Below the pieces are notes generated by a model. That model was not told the DNA's origin, made no database searches, and saw nothing but the letters and a program-made list of their open reading frames with translations. This document shows positions 56,678-64,000 of a stretch of DNA of 64,000 nucleotides, piece after piece (positions within the stretch are counted from its first letter, which is position 1; each line of letters starts with the position of its first letter). The translations under genes and the position numbers were made by a program. Origin of the DNA: Tropicimonas sp. IMCC34043 (lineage in GTDB: Bacteria; Pseudomonadota; Alphaproteobacteria; Rhodobacterales; Rhodobacteraceae); contig NZ_QMEK01000001.1 of assembly GCF_003390845.1 (NCBI RefSeq), positions 372,001-436,000 on the forward strand. Direction: 5' to 3'.

Positions 56678-57651
56678 CCGGCCTTGTGCGCCGCTTTGGC
56701 GGCATCGCCGGAATGCTCGCGGTGGTGCTGTTCTTTGCCATCAACGTGCCGGACACTTTCCTGACCCTGCGCAACTGGCTGAACATCAGCCAACAGATCA
56801 GCATGTTGGCAGTGGTCGCCGCGTGCATGACGGTCGTGATGGTGATGGGGGATTTCGATCTTTCGGTGGGGTCGATGGCCTCGCTTTCCGGGGTCGTTGC
56901 GGCGACGCTGTTCACGCAGGACTGGTCGATCCCGGCGGCCCTTTCGGCCGCGCTGGCCGTCGGTCTGCTGGGGGGGCTGATCAACGGCGTGATGGTGTCG
57001 CTTGTGGGCATCCTGCCCTTCGTGGCGACGCTTGCGACGCTCACGATCTATTCTGGCGCCGCCTTCCTGATCAGTGACGGGCGCACGATCTTCGGTCGCG
57101 ACATCCCGGCCGCCTTTGGCGATTTTGCCCGTGGCGGGCCGGTGATCGGCATGGCGGGCGAGCGGGCGCTGGTACTGCCCAATCTGACGCTGGTCGCGCT
57201 GGCGGTGGTGGCGCTGATCTGGCTGGTGCTGGAGCAGACAACCTATGGCCGGCGGCTCTATGCCATCGGTGGCAACAGCGAGGCGGCCCGGCTGGCCGGC
57301 GTGCCGGTGACCTGGCTGCGCCTGTCGGCGTTCCTGTTCACCGGTGTCGGCGCCGCGGTCGCCGGGCTGATGTACGCAAGCCGCGTCGCCTCGGCCAACC
57401 CGACCCAGGGCGACGCGCTGATGCTGACGGCCATTGCGGCGGTGTTCCTTGGCATGACGCTGACCCGCGACGGCCAGCCGGGGGTTCTGGCGACACTTGC
57501 GGGCGTCGTGGTGCTGGGCGTTCTCGACAACGGCCTGACGCAGATGCGCGTCGACAGCTATGTGCGCGAGGTGCTGGTGGGCGCGATCATTCTTGCTGCC
57601 GTAGGGTTCAGCGCACTCGGGCGCCGAGGGGTCCTTGGTCGGCGACCATAG
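56674..57651 (+). CDS. sugar ABC transporter permease, RbsC family
   Basis: 325-aa membrane protein with about nine to ten hydrophobic segments, MGDFDLSVGSMASLSG and the signature AIGGNSEAARLAGV. It starts with GTG overlapping the ATPase stop (GTGA). Last gene of the operon; no clear terminator follows. Confidence 0.93.
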   Translation: MTGLVRRFGGIAGMLAVVLFFAINVPDTFLTLRNWLNISQQISMLAVVAACMTVVMVMGDFDLSVGSMASLSGVVAATLFTQDWSIPAALSAALAVGLLGGLINGVMVSLVGILPFVATLATLTIYSGAAFLISDGRTIFGRDIPAAFGDFARGGPVIGMAGERALVLPNLTLVALAVVALIWLVLEQTTYGRRLYAIGGNSEAARLAGVPVTWLRLSAFLFTGVGAAVAGLMYASRVASANPTQGDALMLTAIAAVFLGMTLTRDGQPGVLATLAGVVVLGVLDNGLTQMRVDSYVREVLVGAIILAAVGFSALGRRGVLGRRP

Positions 57652-58077
57652 CCTTTATCGCGACTGGATCCCGGCCCCAAAATCGGCGCCCATGGCGGCA
57701 GGCCTCGTCCGTCACTCGCTGAAAGCCGCGGCCTTCGCGGCCGAGTGCATTCCCTGCGATGCCGGTCACGGCGGACAACCGGGGCAGGTCAGCCTGAAAT
57801 CTGGCGCACAGAGACTTCGACAGAGGCGGACATCCTTGCCATCGCAAGTGGTCGAGCAGTAGAGCGCCGCGCGATTCCACCATGCCAAGACCCGGCTCAG
57901 GCGGTTCATCAATACCGTCGGCGGCTGCGTCGAGCAGGTCAGGCACGCCATCCCCAGGGCCGAGAACCACGAGCCCTTCCTGAAACCCGACGGCAAGGCG
58001 ATGGCCGGGCCGATTGCCCGCGCCCGGAACGGGGATTTTCAGGGTCCGACGGTCCTTCTGCACACCGGCGGACTCTG
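57652..58077. other. region without recognisable intact gene
   Basis: Follows the permease. One plus-strand frame reads AKTRLRRFINTVGGCVEQV and further coding-like residues (about 57883-58080) that I do not recognise, interrupted by stops. Probably debris of an inserted element or lost gene, contiguous with the IS481-like fragment below. Confidence 0.35.
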
Positions 58078-58215
58078 GCGATGGCGTGGATGCCTGTCGG
58101 CCACTGGTGCGACGGCGAGGTCGAGCGGAGCAACCGAACGATCGAGGTGGCGACGGTGAGACGCGTCCACCACAAAGGCCACCATCGGCTGCGAACGCAA
58201 TTCGCCGAGGTTCAT
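58078..58215 (+). pseudogene. IS481-like transposase C-terminal fragment
   Basis: Plus-strand translation DGEVERSNRTIEVATVRR followed by HHKGHHRLRTQFAEVHSA resembles the C-terminal part of IS481-type integrases (DG.VER.NRTI..ATV.R.HY..H.QLR.H). There is no N-terminus and no intact reading frame. It abuts the stop codon of the SbcC-like gene on the other strand. Confidence 0.6.
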
Positions 58216-60809
58216 TCCGCGACCGGCCGGATCGCCAGCGAATTGCCGCCGAGACCGCGGAACGCCTTTTGCCTGCAAGACAGCACGATGATCTGCAGAT
58301 CTGTCGCCTGCAGGGTGAGCGCGTCGAACATCGCCTCGATCCGTTCGTCGTCAGTGTAGACAATCGCGTCGTCGAGGATCACCGGGGCCGGGTTGCCGGA
58401 CCGCGCCAGGATGCGGGCGAAGGCCAGCCGGACCAGCAGCGCGATCTGTTCCTGGGTGCCGCCGGAGAGCACGTCGAAGGGCTCCTCCGAGCCGGTTCGC
58501 ACCAGACCCGAGGGCAGCAACGTGTCGGCATCGAAGCGCAACTCGGCCTCCGGCCAGATCATCCGGACAAGTGGCGCAAGCTCGGCCAGAACCGGCTGGA
58601 CATAGCGGTCCCGCGCCGCCTGCCGGGCAGTCTCCAGCGCGGCTTCGAGGCGCTGCAGAACCGCGACCTCGAACTCCACCGCGTCGAGCGCGGCGCGCGC
58701 CGCCCCGAGCCGCTCCCATGTTTCGGCGAGTTCCTCGTCCACGGCTTCGCCCGCCTGAAGTGCGATGCGGGAATCGAGCCCCGCCAGATCCCGTTCGATC
58801 TGCCGGTCCCGTTCCTCGGTTGCCTTCCGGGCAGAATTCAGGCGATCGAGCGTCGCCCCGGTGGAGGCCAGGTCGGGTGCCGATGCGTCAAGCTCGTCCA
58901 GTGCAGCTTCGGCATCGGCCAGGGCATTTTCCCGCACGGGCAGGGCGGCGCGCAGGCCGGCGAGGGTTTGCTCGGGCGTTTGTGTGCGGGCGAGGGCCAG
59001 CACCGCGCGTTCCAGCCGCGCCGCGGCGCTCTCGAAATTTGTCGAGGCCCGGATTTCCGCCTGACGGGCCTGCTCGGCCTTGAGGCGCATTGTTTCCAGC
59101 GCCGTTTCGGTGCGTGAAAACGCGTCGCGTGCTGCGGTCTCGCGGGTTTCGGCCTCGGCCGCGGTCGGCAGATCTTCCGCGATCTCGACCGGCGCGGGCA
59201 ATTCGGCAAGGGCCTGCCGCAGGGGTTCGAGCCCATCCGGCGCGGCAAGGCTGAAGGCCGCCTGCGCCTGCCGCAGCGCGGCTTCCGCACTCGCCCGGTC
59301 CTGCGCCGACTGCCGTGCCTGCTCGACGCTCTCGACACCCTGTGCGTCGAGCGCCCCGGCAAGTCGGCTTTCGGCCGTGTCCACGGTGCCGTCATCGACA
59401 GAAGCGCCCGGATGAACGGTCAGGACGCCGATCCCCTCGAGATCGAGGGCCCCGCCATCGGGCAGCGGCACCCGGGCGCCGTCAGGCAGCGGTGCGCCTT
59501 GCAGCAAGACCCCGTCGCTCCGCCCGCCGGCATAGCGCATCGTGACGGCTGGTGCGGCACGCTCGCGGGTCTTGCGGGCGACCGACAGCTCCAGCGCAAG
59601 GCGCTCGATCGCCTGCAGGGTATTGGCATCGACTCCGCGCCCGGCCTCTGCCGTCAGCCGTTCGATCGTCCGGCGGTGGCCCTCGGCGGCAGCCAGCCGC
59701 GCTTCGAGGCCCTTGCGTTGCGCCGCCGCATGGGCCGCCTGTTCCGCCTTGAGGGCGAGCCGATGCACCCGGGTCGCCTCGGCGGCCCTGGCGCTGGCAT
59801 CACTATGCGCCTTGCGGGCGGTCTCGAGCGAAACCTCCCGCTCGGCAAGGAAGGTCTGTGCGTCCTGCCACACCGCCTGCGCCTCGGCATGGAGCCGGGC
59901 CGCGTCGCGGGATTCCGCCACCTGGTCGGCGAGCGTATCAATGCTCGCCCGGTGGCTCTCCAGGGTCGTGCGGGCGTCCTGAACCGCCCTGCGCGCCTGG
60001 TCGAGTTCTTCGGCATGGCGCCTTGCCATATCTTGTGCCGCCTGCGCCGCGGCAAGCCGTTCCTTCATGGCGGCTGTCTCAATAGGGTCGCGCAGGTCCT
60101 CGAGTTCGTGGCGCAGGCGCGCACGACGATCCAGATCCTCCCGCAGCGATCGGGCCCGGGCCTGCAGTTCGCCCTCGCGGGCCACCAGCGCCTCGACCTT
60201 TTCGAGGGCCTCGGCCAGCGGGCCCCCCTTTTTCGGGCCCCGCGTTGTAAGGTAGGTCTCGATCTCCCGCCGGCACTTTGCCCGAAACTCGTCCATCTGC
60301 CGGCCGACGGTTACCGTCTCGATCTCGCCCGAGACCGAGGTGACCAGCGACCGGCGCGCCGATTCCGTCTCCTTGTCGTCCTGAAAGGCGAGCAGCCCCT
60401 GCCGCACCCAGAGCATTCCGGCCGGTCCGCCATCCTTCGGCGCGGTGATCAGATCCGACAGCCAGACCTCGGCGTCGTCGGCCTGATGGATCAGATGGCC
60501 GCCCCGGAACACGCGGGTCTCGCCGCGGCGACCCTTGGTCCAGGACTTCACCACGCGGTACTGCGCGCCGTCCCGCTCGATCTCGACCGAGATCTCCGGA
60601 TCGCCGCCGGCATGCGGGGCCAGCGACTTAACCTCCTTGTCCCAGCTTTTCCGGTCCTTGAAGAACATGGCATGCAGGGCGTCGAACACCGTCGACTTGC
60701 CGGTTTCGTTCGGGGCGGTCAGAACGTTGAGCCCCGCGCCGATACCGGCAATCTCGACCGGAGAGGTGAAGCGGCGCACGTTCTGCAGGCGGATGGAAAC
60801 GAGTTTCAT
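58212..60809 (-). CDS. SbcC/YhaN-like AAA ATPase of a nuclease complex
   Basis: 865-aa SMC-like ATPase. Walker A APNETGKST (about 32-40), long coiled-coil (about 185-420 and 475-700) and C-terminal head with signature LSGGTQEQIALLVRL and Walker B ILDDAIVYTDD. A zinc-hook CxxC is absent: the coiled coil is interrupted near 420-475 by a Gly/Pro-rich globular insert (GGRSDGVLLQ..LPDGGALDLEG). It overlaps the SbcD-like gene by 4 nt. Expected to work with it in DNA end processing. Confidence 0.88.
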   Translation of the reverse strand: MKLVSIRLQNVRRFTSPVEIAGIGAGLNVLTAPNETGKSTVFDALHAMFFKDRKSWDKEVKSLAPHAGGDPEISVEIERDGAQYRVVKSWTKGRRGETRVFRGGHLIHQADDAEVWLSDLITAPKDGGPAGMLWVRQGLLAFQDDKETESARRSLVTSVSGEIETVTVGRQMDEFRAKCRREIETYLTTRGPKKGGPLAEALEKVEALVAREGELQARARSLREDLDRRARLRHELEDLRDPIETAAMKERLAAAQAAQDMARRHAEELDQARRAVQDARTTLESHRASIDTLADQVAESRDAARLHAEAQAVWQDAQTFLAEREVSLETARKAHSDASARAAEATRVHRLALKAEQAAHAAAQRKGLEARLAAAEGHRRTIERLTAEAGRGVDANTLQAIERLALELSVARKTRERAAPAVTMRYAGGRSDGVLLQGAPLPDGARVPLPDGGALDLEGIGVLTVHPGASVDDGTVDTAESRLAGALDAQGVESVEQARQSAQDRASAEAALRQAQAAFSLAAPDGLEPLRQALAELPAPVEIAEDLPTAAEAETRETAARDAFSRTETALETMRLKAEQARQAEIRASTNFESAAARLERAVLALARTQTPEQTLAGLRAALPVRENALADAEAALDELDASAPDLASTGATLDRLNSARKATEERDRQIERDLAGLDSRIALQAGEAVDEELAETWERLGAARAALDAVEFEVAVLQRLEAALETARQAARDRYVQPVLAELAPLVRMIWPEAELRFDADTLLPSGLVRTGSEEPFDVLSGGTQEQIALLVRLAFARILARSGNPAPVILDDAIVYTDDERIEAMFDALTLQATDLQIIVLSCRQKAFRGLGGNSLAIRPVAE

Positions 60810-61939
60810 GCCGCACTCCCCTTCACGAAACCATACAGCCTGTTCAGCGCCGCCTCGGCGACATCCCGATCCCGCTTCGAGGCGTCGGGGTCTGCCGCCG
60901 CCGCGTGCAATTCGTCCGCGGCCAGCCGCAGCGCACCGCCGCGCGCGATGGCGTCGAGGTCGCCCGGGCTGTATTCGGTCTGCAACTGGTCCTCGACCAG
61001 ATCGAAATGGCAGAACTCCGGGCGGATGCGGGCAATGGCCTCCATCAGCTCCTGCCGTTCGGACAGACGGACCCAGCCAGACAGGGTCAGCTTCATCAGC
61101 GTCTCGCGCCATGTCAGGCGGTCGGCAGGAAGCAGCGCCTCGAGCGCGGCGGCGGCGTTCGCACCGGGTGTCAGCGCGATCAAGCGTTGCCGCCAGTCGA
61201 GGCGCCCGATCTGGATCTCCTCGATCATGGGGGCGCCGCCGGGAGCGGTCAGCGTGACCGCGAGGCAGGATCCGCGCCCCTCGTGCTTGAAACGGTCGTG
61301 TTCCGGGGTGCCGGAATAGTGGCTGAGGTCGTTCAGCCGCCAGCGTCCGTGCCAGTCCCCGAGGGCGAGGTAGTCGAGACGTGCAAGTTCGGCGCGGTTT
61401 GGCGAAATCGTCTCGGAGGATCCTTCATCGCTGCCGAACTCCAGAACGCCGCCGTGGCCAAGTCCGATCCGCAGGTGACCCTCAGGCGTTTCGCAGCCGT
61501 CCATCCAGGCGGTCAGGTCGATGCCGGGAAAGCGGCGCGTTGCCGGGGCAGGGAGCAGCGTGACGCCCTGCGCGATGTCGACCGGCGCGGCCGACGTCAG
61601 GACATGGACGTTTGCCGGCGCGTGTTCGACGACACCCTGCCAGAGCGGCTCGGCGGAGAGACTGTCGTGGTTGCCGGGGATCAGCCACCAGTGCAGCGCG
61701 GCATCGGCGCCCATTGCGGTCAGCGCCTGACGGACCACTCGCTCGGACGGGGTTTCGGTATCGAAGGTGTCTCCGGCGACCAGAATGTGCCCGGCGCCAA
61801 CACTCCGTGCGGCGGCAGCGAGGCGTTCGGGCAGGGTGGCGCGGGCAAGCACGAGTTCGGAGCGGGGCTCTTCCGGGAAGTTGCCGAACCTCTTGCCGAG
61901 GTGCAGGTCGGAGGTGTGAAGAAAACGGAATTCGGTCAT
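60806..61939 (-). CDS. SbcD-like metallophosphoesterase nuclease
   Basis: 377-aa calcineurin-like nuclease subunit. Metal motifs in order: HTSDLHLG, GDTFDTET, GNHDS, GLGHGG and GDWHG. The C-terminal part (about 270-377) is the partner-interaction region. Translation of the SbcC-like partner is coupled (ATGA). Probably a double-strand-break or hairpin nuclease; not the classical sbcCD by size of the ATPase. Confidence 0.9.
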   Translation of the reverse strand: MTEFRFLHTSDLHLGKRFGNFPEEPRSELVLARATLPERLAAAARSVGAGHILVAGDTFDTETPSERVVRQALTAMGADAALHWWLIPGNHDSLSAEPLWQGVVEHAPANVHVLTSAAPVDIAQGVTLLPAPATRRFPGIDLTAWMDGCETPEGHLRIGLGHGGVLEFGSDEGSSETISPNRAELARLDYLALGDWHGRWRLNDLSHYSGTPEHDRFKHEGRGSCLAVTLTAPGGAPMIEEIQIGRLDWRQRLIALTPGANAAAALEALLPADRLTWRETLMKLTLSGWVRLSERQELMEAIARIRPEFCHFDLVEDQLQTEYSPGDLDAIARGGALRLAADELHAAAADPDASKRDRDVAEAALNRLYGFVKGSAA

Positions 61940-62109
61940 CGGATCAATTCTCTTGGGAACGGGCGGAAAAGGGAACGGCGGGTGGGCCGTCGCCCGAGAA
62001 ATATCTGGGCCATTGGGCTGTCCAGACCTGTCACAGCAGAACAGCGCAGGCTTCGGAATGGTGTTGCCTTGTGGAACAGATTGTAAACCCGTTCACGGAA
62101 ATGCGCTGA
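61940..62109. other. 170-bp non-coding stretch upstream of the SbcD-like gene
   Basis: Contains the leader of the nuclease operon (weak ribosome-binding site AAGAGAATT). No gene or repeat recognised. The sequence from about 62110 onward is transposase debris. Confidence 0.5.
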
Positions 62110-62320
62110 CAGGTTGTCGCGGGGCTCGATGGACGTTTCCGCGCAGCACGTACCCTCATCAAGACCGAAGGCATGCACCGCGCCGATCCGGAAGGCTGGC
62201 TGAGCTGGGGTGCGGACCCACAGCGCCGATCACAAGATCAACCGCATCGACGAACTGGCGCCGTGGAACTGGCTGTCGCGTCGAATGTCAACGGCGGTCA
62301 CGCTGGACGGATACCGTCCG
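62110..62320 (+). pseudogene. IS66-family transposase (TnpC) C-terminal remnant, frameshifted
   Basis: Frame one gives FRAARTLIKTEGMHRADPEG and WLSW, resembling the IS66 C-terminus (A.TLI.TAK.N.VDP..WL). After a frameshift near 62210 the next frame gives DHKINRIDELAPWNW, matching the terminal helix D.L.PWNW. There is no upstream transposase and no terminal repeat that I can see. It lies between the SbcD-like gene and the third sugar transporter. Confidence 0.7.
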
Positions 62321-62356
62321 TTGACAGACCTCCGCCCGAACCTCGGCACGTCGCAG

Positions 62357-62391
62357 AAAAACGGGCCCTGGCCTGAAACAGCCAGAGCCCG
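62357..62391 (-). terminator. intrinsic terminator of the third ABC operon
   Basis: Minus strand: CGGGCTCTGGC-TGTTTCAG-GCCAGGGCCCG followed by TTTTT. The 11-bp stem has one mismatch. Lies 48 nt past the stop of the binding-protein gene, so that gene closes its operon. Confidence 0.85.
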
Positions 62392-62439
62392 CGTTCTCAA
62401 TTGGCCCGGGAGAGAATGGCCCCCTGCCGGAGTCCTTGA

Positions 62440-63444
62440 CTATTTCCGGTCTTTGAGCAGCTCATCGACATTGTCGTTGGACACGATCGTCCACGGAATA
62501 TCGTAGCGTTTGGCCTGACCGTCATCCCAGGACAGCTCACCCGCGTATTGCGCCCAGATCTCGGATTCGGGCTGGTAATCTGCACCTTTGACGGCGCGCA
62601 GCGCGACGTCGATGCTGCCCTGCGCCTGACCACGGGCATCTTGCAGGATCGAGGTCATCTCACCGGCTTTGACGGCGCGAAGCGCGTCGGTGACACCGTC
62701 GACACCTGCGATGGCGAAGTCATGGACATCCAGATTGGCAGACTTGATCGCCTCGATGGCGCCGAGAGCCATCTCGTCGTTCTGGCCGATCACACCGTTG
62801 ATCTGACCGGGGTGCTTCGAGAGCCAGTTCTGCATCAGGTCCAGAGCTTCAGCGCGCGACCAGTTGGCGGTTTTGCGTTCGAGCACTGTCACCTGGCCTT
62901 CGGGGCATTCGCCGATGGCCTTCATGTTGCCTTCGCCACGCTGGATTTCGCCCGAGCCGCCTTTCGGCCCCTCGATGATCACCACGTTGCCCTTGCAGCC
63001 GAGTTTTTCCATGACGGCCTTGGCTTCGAGATAGCCGCCCTGCACGTCGTCAGACACCACTTCGGAGGTCATTTCGGTGGTGTTCAGTCTTGCGTTGGTG
63101 ACGACAATCGGAATGCCAGCGTCGTTCGCCATGGTCACGACGTCGATGTTGGCCTCGTAGTCCATCGGGTTGATGACGATCGCGTCCTGCATGGTGTTGA
63201 CCGCCATCTGCCCCTGGTCGTTTTGAACCGAGGCGTCGTAACGGCCGTCATACATGGTCAGGATCACGTCACCGGACACGACTGCGGGGTGTTCCTTGGC
63301 GTAACGTTCCATCAGCTGAACGAATTCCGCCTTGTTGCCATACATCAGAAAGGCAACGCGCACCGGGTCGGCCTGAGCGACAGCAGCCGACAGCATCAGG
63401 CTGGACGCCAGCGTCAAGCTGGCGCCGATAAGTTTGAGTCTCAT
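62440..63444 (-). CDS. periplasmic sugar-binding protein
   Basis: 334-aa class I periplasmic binding protein with signal peptide about 1-25 (LMLSAAVAQAD). Features: QDAIVINPMDYEANIDVV, GQNDEMALGAIEAIKSA and IAGVDGVTDAL. GGAG lies 8 nt before the ATG. Follows the permease and precedes a terminator. Higher AT and different codon mix than its neighbours are suggestive only. Confidence 0.92.
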   Translation of the reverse strand: MRLKLIGASLTLASSLMLSAAVAQADPVRVAFLMYGNKAEFVQLMERYAKEHPAVVSGDVILTMYDGRYDASVQNDQGQMAVNTMQDAIVINPMDYEANIDVVTMANDAGIPIVVTNARLNTTEMTSEVVSDDVQGGYLEAKAVMEKLGCKGNVVIIEGPKGGSGEIQRGEGNMKAIGECPEGQVTVLERKTANWSRAEALDLMQNWLSKHPGQINGVIGQNDEMALGAIEAIKSANLDVHDFAIAGVDGVTDALRAVKAGEMTSILQDARGQAQGSIDVALRAVKGADYQPESEIWAQYAGELSWDDGQAKRYDIPWTIVSNDNVDELLKDRK

Positions 63445-63492
63445 AGAGGTCTCCTCACCTTGGGTTGGTAGAAATGGGGTCACCGGCGCGGA

Positions 63493-64000
63493 TCATGCCT
63501 GCCGGCGACTGTCGATAATCACCGCGAGCACGATCAGTGCGCCTTTGATGATCGACTGGTAAAAGCTCTCGACACCGAGGATATCGAGGCCGTTGTTCAT
63601 GACGCCGATGATCAGGGCGCCAAAGAATGTGCCGGTCAGGCGACCGACGCCACCGGCGAGACTTGCGCCACCGATGACGACCGCCGCGATGGCATCGAGC
63701 TCGTAGGAGGTCCCTGCCGAGGTCTGTGCGGAACCCGTTTTCGCGGTCAGGATGATGCCTGCCACACCCGACAGGAAGCCGGCGAAGATATAGGTCCAGG
63801 TCAGCACCGAGGTGGTGTTCACACCCGATGTGCGGGCGCTCTTCTCGTTGCCGCCGACGGCATAGACATAGCGACCGAAGACGGTCTTGTTCAGCAGCAC
63901 CCAGGCAAGCGCGAAAACGATGGCGAGGAACACGACCGGGACCGGCAGTGTGTCGAAGATCCGGCCGGTCCCGAACCAGCGGAACTCGGGGCTGAGCGCC
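63493..64000 (-). CDS. sugar ABC transporter permease, C-terminal part (truncated by window edge)
   Basis: The reading frame continues to the window edge without a start. The visible 169 codons hold the last membrane segments of an RbsC-family permease, with AVGGNEKSARTSGVNT and IAAVVIGGASLAGGVGRLTG. Upstream ATPase gene, if any, lies beyond 64000. Confidence 0.92.
   Translation of the reverse strand, partial: ALSPEFRWFGTGRIFDTLPVPVVFLAIVFALAWVLLNKTVFGRYVYAVGGNEKSARTSGVNTTSVLTWTYIFAGFLSGVAGIILTAKTGSAQTSAGTSYELDAIAAVVIGGASLAGGVGRLTGTFFGALIIGVMNNGLDILGVESFYQSIIKGALIVLAVIIDSRRQA

Noticed and set aside
57745-58359. 204-codon plus-strand frame as an intact gene
   Set aside because: Only its middle resembles an IS481 C-terminus; the rest is composition-driven and the last part lies opposite the SbcC-like gene.

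Overview
The window is 64 kb of GC-rich chromosome from an alphaproteobacterium, most likely Rhodobacteraceae/Rhodobacterales. I infer this from the aa3 oxidase block ctaC-ctaB-(61-aa protein)-ctaG-ctaE-surf1-thrC-M16 protease, the hisB-hisH-hisA-hisF-hisE order, the NDUFS4-like complex I protein, and a recurring intergenic repeat that ends in GAACAGAAGAAG. No database search was possible, so species and subfamily assignments are family-level readings.

Layout. 1-5.8 kb: 3' part of a class III aminotransferase, then glgB and a GH13 glycosidase resembling glucosylglycerol hydrolase. 6.3-17.4 kb: an accessory sugar-catabolism cluster. It holds a sugar ABC transporter, a GntR-type regulator with two HTH domains, and enzymes (aldose dehydrogenase, lactonase, zinc dehydrogenase, UxaB-like reductase, UxaA-like dehydratase, 2-keto-3-deoxyfuconate-type SDR, diketo-acid hydrolase) that fit two converging routes for L-fucose and L-galactose. 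It ends at a possible transposase remnant beside tRNA-Tyr. 18-24 kb: rlmB, a frameshifted zinc-ribbon gene, a candidate small RNA with a strong terminator, a CoA-binding protein, the his genes, two tRNA-Gly and a tRNA-Arg. 24-37 kb: housekeeping genes (NDUFS4-like, uvrB, Lhr-like helicase, pilin-like small protein, scoAB, topA, dprA, tldD). 37-50 kb: the cytochrome oxidase cluster, thrC, M16 peptidase, GNAT, two tandem beta-lactamase-fold paralogues (the second lacking its metal ligands), a FAD-linked oxidase, mtnP and apt.

50-57.7 kb: a second sugar module. A LacI-type regulator has a 26-bp palindrome next to a cytoplasmic GH28 gene, followed by an FGGY kinase and a divergent ribose-type ABC transporter. 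57.7-62.4 kb: an SbcD/SbcC-like nuclease-ATPase pair between degenerate IS481-like and IS66-like transposase fragments. 62.4-64 kb: the end of a third sugar ABC operon, which runs off the window.

The most interesting items are the dual deoxy-/L-hexose pathway island, the candidate small RNA at 19.15 kb with a possible pseudoknot, the beta-lactamase-fold pseudoenzyme, the SbcC-like protein without a zinc hook flanked by IS debris, and the dispersed structured repeat.
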